Positions 59,442-64,000 of a stretch of 64,000 nucleotides of DNA are shown here, in pieces. The notes beneath the pieces are model-generated. The model had not been told where the DNA came from and did not search any database. It saw only the letters and a list, made by a program, of their open reading frames with translations. A program made the translations under genes and the position numbers. This DNA is from Agroathelia rolfsii. Lineage: Eukaryota > Basidiomycota > Agaricomycetes > Amylocorticiales > Amylocorticiaceae. The stretch covers positions 407,001 through 471,000 of the forward strand of contig JABRWF010000005.1 of assembly GCA_018343915.1 (NCBI GenBank), in the 5' to 3' direction. Every line of letters starts with the position of its first letter. Position 1 is the first letter of the stretch.

Positions 59442-60677
59442 CTAGACAACAGAAAAGGCGTTTGAACCAGCCTGGGCATCGAATTCAACCACGGAATTTA
59501 GACCAACGACCTCGAAGAATGCCTTGGGGTCCATGCCCTTGGCGGACGTGAAGTCCGTGCCCGTCTTCTTGAGCGAATGCATGGCAGCGCGGACAGAGTG
59601 AGCAATAGCCACTGAAGAAACGAGAGAGAAGACTAAAGAAAAGCGTCATTTAGACCTAACAATCTTGTGTATCAAGCGATAGAAACTCACTAATGATCTT
59701 GGCACCCATATCCTCGGCCTCTTGGCTAGTGAAGGATGGGGTGAGGCCACCGGAGATAACGTTGACGAGAACAGGCTTGGGCTCAAGAGCTTTGACAGTC
59801 TTCTCGAGGAGCTCCTGGGTCTTAACACCCTCAATGAAGCAAACATCAGCACCAACGTCGGCAGCAAGCTTCAAGCGCTCAACGGCCTCCTCCATGCCAA
59901 GGACTTGAGCCGAATCAGTGCGAGCGATAATGACGAAATCAGCAAGCGGGCCCTGGAGTTGATCACGGGCGAGGACAGCAGCGCGGATGCGAGTCAGGTA
60001 CTCTTCGCGGGAGACGACAGACTTGCCCATCAAGTGACCGCAGCGTTTGGTCTGGACTTGATCCTCAATGTGGAGAGCAGCAACACCGGCGCGGGCGTAT
60101 TGTTGGACGGTACGAGAAACATTGGCGGGGCCACCGAAGCCGGTATCAGCATCGGCAATGACGGGCATCGAGGGTTCAATAGAGCAAACCATCTGGGCAG
60201 CACCAACAAAATCGTTCATGGTCGCAATGGCGACATCGGGCTGGCCCAAGCGGGAAGCAGTGGTGGCGGCACCACTAAGAACAGAAAATTAGATGCCGGA
60301 TTGATAACCAGTTAATTATAATCAACACACCTCTGGTACATGCACTGGAAGCCGGCTTCAATGCAGCAGCGTGCGCTGATACCATCGCAGATACCTGGGG
60401 CAACCTAAAGACCAATCAGATCGATATTCGAGCTCATTCCATGAATTCAACTTACAACGATGCCGGGACGAGCGAGCATCTGCCTCAAACGAGTCGAGGG
60501 GTTCCAAGAGAGCTCACCCTCGAGGAAGTTTTTAGGGTCAAGGCGAGCATTGTAGTACTTGCCATTGACATAGCCGGGAGCCTCAGTGGCCTTGGTCTCA
60601 ACGGGCGCCACGGCGGCGACCTCAGCTGGGGCAACGGTCTCGGCGGGGGTGGAGGAGGGGATATCGAGGCCGGGCAT
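59442..60677 (-). CDS. Isocitrate lyase / PEP mutase superfamily enzyme
   Basis: TIM-barrel enzyme that makes or breaks a C-C or P-C bond next to a carboxylate. Four exons. The N-terminus is Ala/Pro/Glu-rich (MPGLDIPSSTPAETVAPAE), then ARLDPKNFLEG and TRLRQMLARPGIVVAPGICD. Core blocks: GISARCCIEAGFQCMYQSGA, TTASRLGQPDVAIATMNDFV, MPVIADADTGFGGPANVSRT, GVAALHIEDQVQTKRCGHLM (K-CGH catalytic loop), GKSVVSREEYLTRIRAAV, FVIIARTDS and LVNVISGGLTPSFTSQEAED. The last exon (about 59620-59442) gives VAIAHSVRAAMHSLKKTGTD and ends NAFSVV. In fungi this branch includes oxaloacetate hydrolase (makes oxalate) and related lyases. The position following the conserved Asn, a Ser in proven oxaloacetate hydrolases as I recall it, is Val here, so another substrate is possible. 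About 340 residues. An upstream in-frame ATG exists, but MPGL is preferred. Confidence 0.85.
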
Positions 60678-62109
60678 TTCGTTGATGGTGGAGGAGGAGG
60701 GGGTGGAGGGGAGGAAGCGGCGAAGAACGGAGGAGAGTGAGAAAGGAATTTTGGCGGATGTGAAGGGGGTAAGGGCGCAGTGCACTGATCTCTCCCTCTC
60801 AGAGTATGCACAGTTTATAAAGGCAAGATCGAGTTGCAAGTCTTGCGATAATGGATGACTGGGAATGCATACATCGATGATCAAGGAGGGCTTAAACCCG
60901 CATTATCTCAAATGATACCCAGCATAACTGGCATACCCCTTCGGACATAGAGAAGCTGCAGGCCCTAATAGCCGTTCAATAATGGCCTCGTGGTGAAGTC
61001 GACAATAGATTGCAGTGATGTTTCAACAGTCTTCTCGCAAAAATCGGACTCGCACGAGACCACAAACGTAAAATGGCACGCAAAGGCCGACCAATGAAGA
61101 GTCACAGCATTTCTTGGCTGCAATATTAAAGGCGGAGCTGCGAAAAGGAATAAGGACAGCGTCCGAACGGTGCGGGGAGAGAAGTGAACTGTGGAGCCAG
61201 GGGAAAATAACGCTGCACAGTGCAAACATTGTTACAAGCGGCGGAGATTTTCAGAGCAGGCTGAGCGTGGCCTCTGGGCGTATTAGTTTACAAACTGGGC
61301 ATTACCACAGCAGGATATGATTTCACTGGGAAACCCTGAATTCACTAATAAAACTCTAGAAATGTAATCTATGCTATGCCAAGTCAACTGGCGGTATAAG
61401 CTCAACGGATACGCTAGAAATAGAAATGACAAGTTAATTTTCATAATTTGACCGACATGAGGGATTTGAGCAGGCCACTTCCTCAAGTATCTGCCGCTAC
61501 ATTTGATCGCCGGAGGTGCCTTTAGTGCCGCAGTGCGCATCCGAGTACATAATACTAATCATTGCACACTGCAGGAACATGTTGAATTGTCGACCGCTGG
61601 CGAACAAGCTGGAAATAACGGTAAGCCGCTCGGAAGCCTACAGCAGTATCATAGAATGGAAATCTGAGTGATGGCGGAACTCCGCTGAGGACAGAGAAGA
61701 GATCAGCGAACTCGCAGAGATAAACTGAGTGCGGTCATAAGATAGCAAGCTTTCGGTCGAAAGAAGACCTCGAAAGATTGCTCTCTGCCCTCCCAGTGGC
61801 AATTGTGGCGGAACTCATTTGCTTCCGAAGATTGGCCTCATGACGACAAAGCAAAGAAACAGTTTATAATATACGGGTACGTCTTGAAGATATGAAATGC
61901 ATCCAGCTGTAAATATTGATGCCTGCTTGTACATATTGAATAGCCTCTCTACTATCGATACCTACTAACACTAGTGTCACAATAGCGATGTCAAAGCAGT
62001 CAGATACTATTAGTATACCTTCGTTGAAAGTCATTACACCCAAGCTAGATTCACGGATCAAATACATAAGTATATAAATTTGAATATACACCTCGCCCTT
62101 CAGCTAATT
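60678..62109. other. Intergenic region upstream of the isocitrate-lyase-family gene
   Basis: About 1.4 kb between the start of the lyase gene (-) and the 3' end of the SLC35F gene (-). Pyrimidine-rich sequence precedes the lyase start on its own strand. No family similarity in the short open frames at 60965-61320 or 61864-62091. Confidence 0.45.
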
Positions 62110-63814
62110 CTAAGCCAAGCTCTCCTCGGCAGATTCTGCGGAAACACGACCGTGCACATAAACAGGTGCCCTAGGGTCGAGTTTACCTTGCTCTTCGGCT
62201 GATTCATTTGATATGAGCATTGAGCTCTGAAAAAGAAAATACCGAGTTGAAGCTTACGTGTAGCACTCCAGAAGTAGATGACGAGACCAGCAATTACAAC
62301 ACAGAACGCAGGGAAGTATAGCCAGTAGGGCGAGTAATGCTATACAAAGATAACTTCAAAGTTTGTCATGATAGGAGGACACTGAGAAACATACGAAAAG
62401 GAATAGACCAAAGAGCAGACCATAAAAGTCGCTCGTTAGTAGACTGATGTTGTAGTATGCAGAAGAGGCCGTGCGGTAAATGAGCGGTGCAACAGTGTAA
62501 AGAATAAACATCGCTGCCGTGTATGCGACAAGCAGCCCGACTAGATATCTCAATGAGCAGCCATATTTATAAATATAAAAAGAACGTGCTGTACTTACTA
62601 TTAAACCCATCCCATGTAACAGTTTTCATGCCCTGGTGCTCAAGCCCAGCGGCTTGAATGCCATTGATGAGCATTCCCCACATGCCCATCTGACCGACAA
62701 CCTCGTAAAGCGGCCTCCTTCTTACGAAGAACTCCTCAGTAGCGTTGGCTTGCGAAAACAGAAACGTAAGTGATGACCTTGGTATGAGAGACACTATGTG
62801 AGGACTTACAGAGGCCGTAAAGAGTAGCACCAAGAATCATGAAACCATCGCCCTTGGCTTTGTCCAGGGCAGCATAGTTCTTGTCCGTGATCATGTCGGA
62901 TGCGACAAGCAAACCAAGGCCAGCAATACAGACGAGGACACCCTATATTACCCCACATATAGGTCAAGCTAATTGAAAGTAAATGCTTGGTAGAACCATA
63001 CCACAAGCTGGGTCCAATGGTATTTAGGGCGCATGTAAACCCATGAGAAGAAAATACACACAGGAATCGCCCATCTGGAATAGAGAAAGAGAGACAGTCA
63101 GATGGCTTATATGCTTGTTTTGAGTGGTAGAAGCAGCGTACGCATCAAGCAGCATGCACGATAAGAGATCCGTGTATTGGTATGCCTTGACGACCGTAAA
63201 GTTTCCCTCGACATCACAGCATGCAAGTAGGAAATCTAGAACTGGTTAGAAAAAAAATGACTTGCATTTTATGAGGTAAGACTTACACTTCCATCCATCT
63301 CGACGCAATAAGGAAAACCATCCTTTCCAACCATCTATCATCATGCGTCAAATTTAAGCGCTGGGTGAAAAACACAGTAATTGTGGAGTGATAGTTGACT
63401 GACATTTGTAGATTGTATAGGGTGTGTATATGATGAAAATAGAAAAGTACCTAATGGGTTGAATCAGAAAAATCTCAATCGCAGTCTGGTTAAAGTTTAT
63501 ACTGACAAGAAAAGCGTTTGCGTCGTAGGTAGGGACCAGTTCCTCATATTGAGCTCTGTCGTCGTCACATTTGTGCAAGTGATGCAGAGTGAGACGACTT
63601 GTCCGGCAATGAGAGAAAACGTGAACCGTTTCGTCCAGAGGCTCTTGAAGCGCCGCCAAACGCTGGAGCCAAATGCGCCCAATGAACTATAGTCAATCGG
63701 TGGGCGCTGTGGCAGAGGTGGGGCACCAGACTCCAAGACGGGGAAGTGGGCATGGTCAATTGGCGAGGCCTCTTCGTATACAGGCTGCTTGTCGTCTTCG
63801 CCTTGGAGGGCCAT
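62110..63814 (-). CDS. SLC35F-type solute carrier (DUF914 drug/metabolite transporter)
   Basis: Multi-pass membrane transporter of the SLC35F1/F2 branch of the drug/metabolite transporter superfamily; substrate unknown. Start MALQGEDDKQPVYEEASP in a polar N-terminus (PPLPQRPPIDYSSLGAFGSS), then a first helix KRFTFSLIAGQVVSLCITCT. Spliced blocks follow in order: AYQYTDLLSCMLLDAWAIPV, YHWTQLVGVLVCIAGLGLL, VASDMITDKNYAALDKAKGD, GFMILGATLYGLANATEEFF, VRRRPLYEVVGQMGMWGMLI, YLVGLLVAYTAAMFILYTVA, PLIYRTASSAYYNISLLTSD, FYGLLFGLFLF and YWLYFPAFCVVIAGLVIYFW, giving about ten helices. The ATEEF and SSAYYNISLLTSDFY segments are typical of this branch. The C-terminal tail is acidic and ends ESAEESLA at a TAG (62110-62112). 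About seven introns, all GT-AG where checked. Confidence 0.88.
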
Positions 63815-64000
63815 TGTCGTCTTCGTCGTCGTAGCGGAACGAGGGCAAGGAGCGAAGACTCCAACAGCAGCGGCAAACTGAGCGAAGAAGGTAAAATCTC
63901 TTGATCTAAGCGATCTAATCGCTGATATCGTTCCTGGTGCCACCAGCTAGCACGCCACTGCTCCTTGATTATCGCAGGCACAGGTAGGCTTTGAATTAGT
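63815..64000. other. Upstream flank of the SLC35F gene
   Basis: 186 bp to the window edge, holding the promoter or 5' leader of the SLC35F gene. No other feature seen. Confidence 0.4.

Noticed and set aside
1..64000. tRNA, rRNA, plasmid/phage or bacterial mobile-element features
   Set aside because: None could be seen by eye; the window is eukaryotic nuclear DNA with spliceosomal introns. A tRNA scan was not possible here.

Overview
The window looks like nuclear DNA of a mushroom-forming basidiomycete (Agaricomycotina). Genes are dense, lie on both strands and are cut by many introns of about 45-70 bp with GT-AG ends and GTAWGT-like donors. No ribosome-binding sites, operons, tRNA genes, rRNA genes or CRISPR arrays were seen. 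No full-length transposon was recognised.

Left part (1-14.1 kb): the last exons of a mitochondrial-type Mn/Fe superoxide dismutase (+), a Zds1-family polarity/phosphatase regulator (-), the tiny gamma-tubulin-complex subunit MZT1/MOZART1 (-), a forkhead transcription factor (-), and DNA ligase IV with its KxDG active site and two BRCT domains (-).

Centre-left (14.1-32.6 kb): a flavin-enzyme zone. It has a flavin amine oxidase broken by a 7-bp tandem duplication inside its FAD-binding motif (-), a decayed FAD-dependent (DAO/sarcosine-oxidase-like) oxidoreductase with one frameshift and two internal stops (+), and a second, apparently intact amine oxidase (-). Between them sit a Zap1-like eight-finger zinc regulator (-) and the AP-1 adaptor gamma subunit (+). 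A small fungal protein with one membrane segment and a pure CAA-coded glutamine run (-) follows.

Centre-right (33-48 kb) is mostly housekeeping: TMA16 (+), a Gin4/Cdr2-type morphogenesis checkpoint kinase (-), a choline-phosphate cytidylyltransferase-like protein whose catalytic motifs are degenerate (-), the core splicing factor SF3B1 (-) and, head to head with it, an Rgd2-type F-BAR/DEP/RhoGAP protein with a long acidic tail (+).

Right part (48.5-64 kb): two tandem vacuolar carboxypeptidase S (M20) genes (+), mitochondrial ribosomal protein mL44 (+), a gene-poor AT-rich stretch, a small actinoporin-like protein gene (+), an isocitrate-lyase/PEP-mutase family enzyme (-) and an SLC35F-type solute transporter (-).

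The genes do not form one obvious pathway. The nearest thing to a functional theme is amine/amino-acid oxidation (14.8-30.2 kb) and peptide turnover (48.6-53.8 kb). I did not find convincing evidence of a wholly new system. The most unusual items are the probable pseudoenzyme related to cytidylyltransferases, the actinoporin-like gene, the freshly broken amine oxidase, and a hairpin-rich non-coding block at 39.2-39.6 kb.
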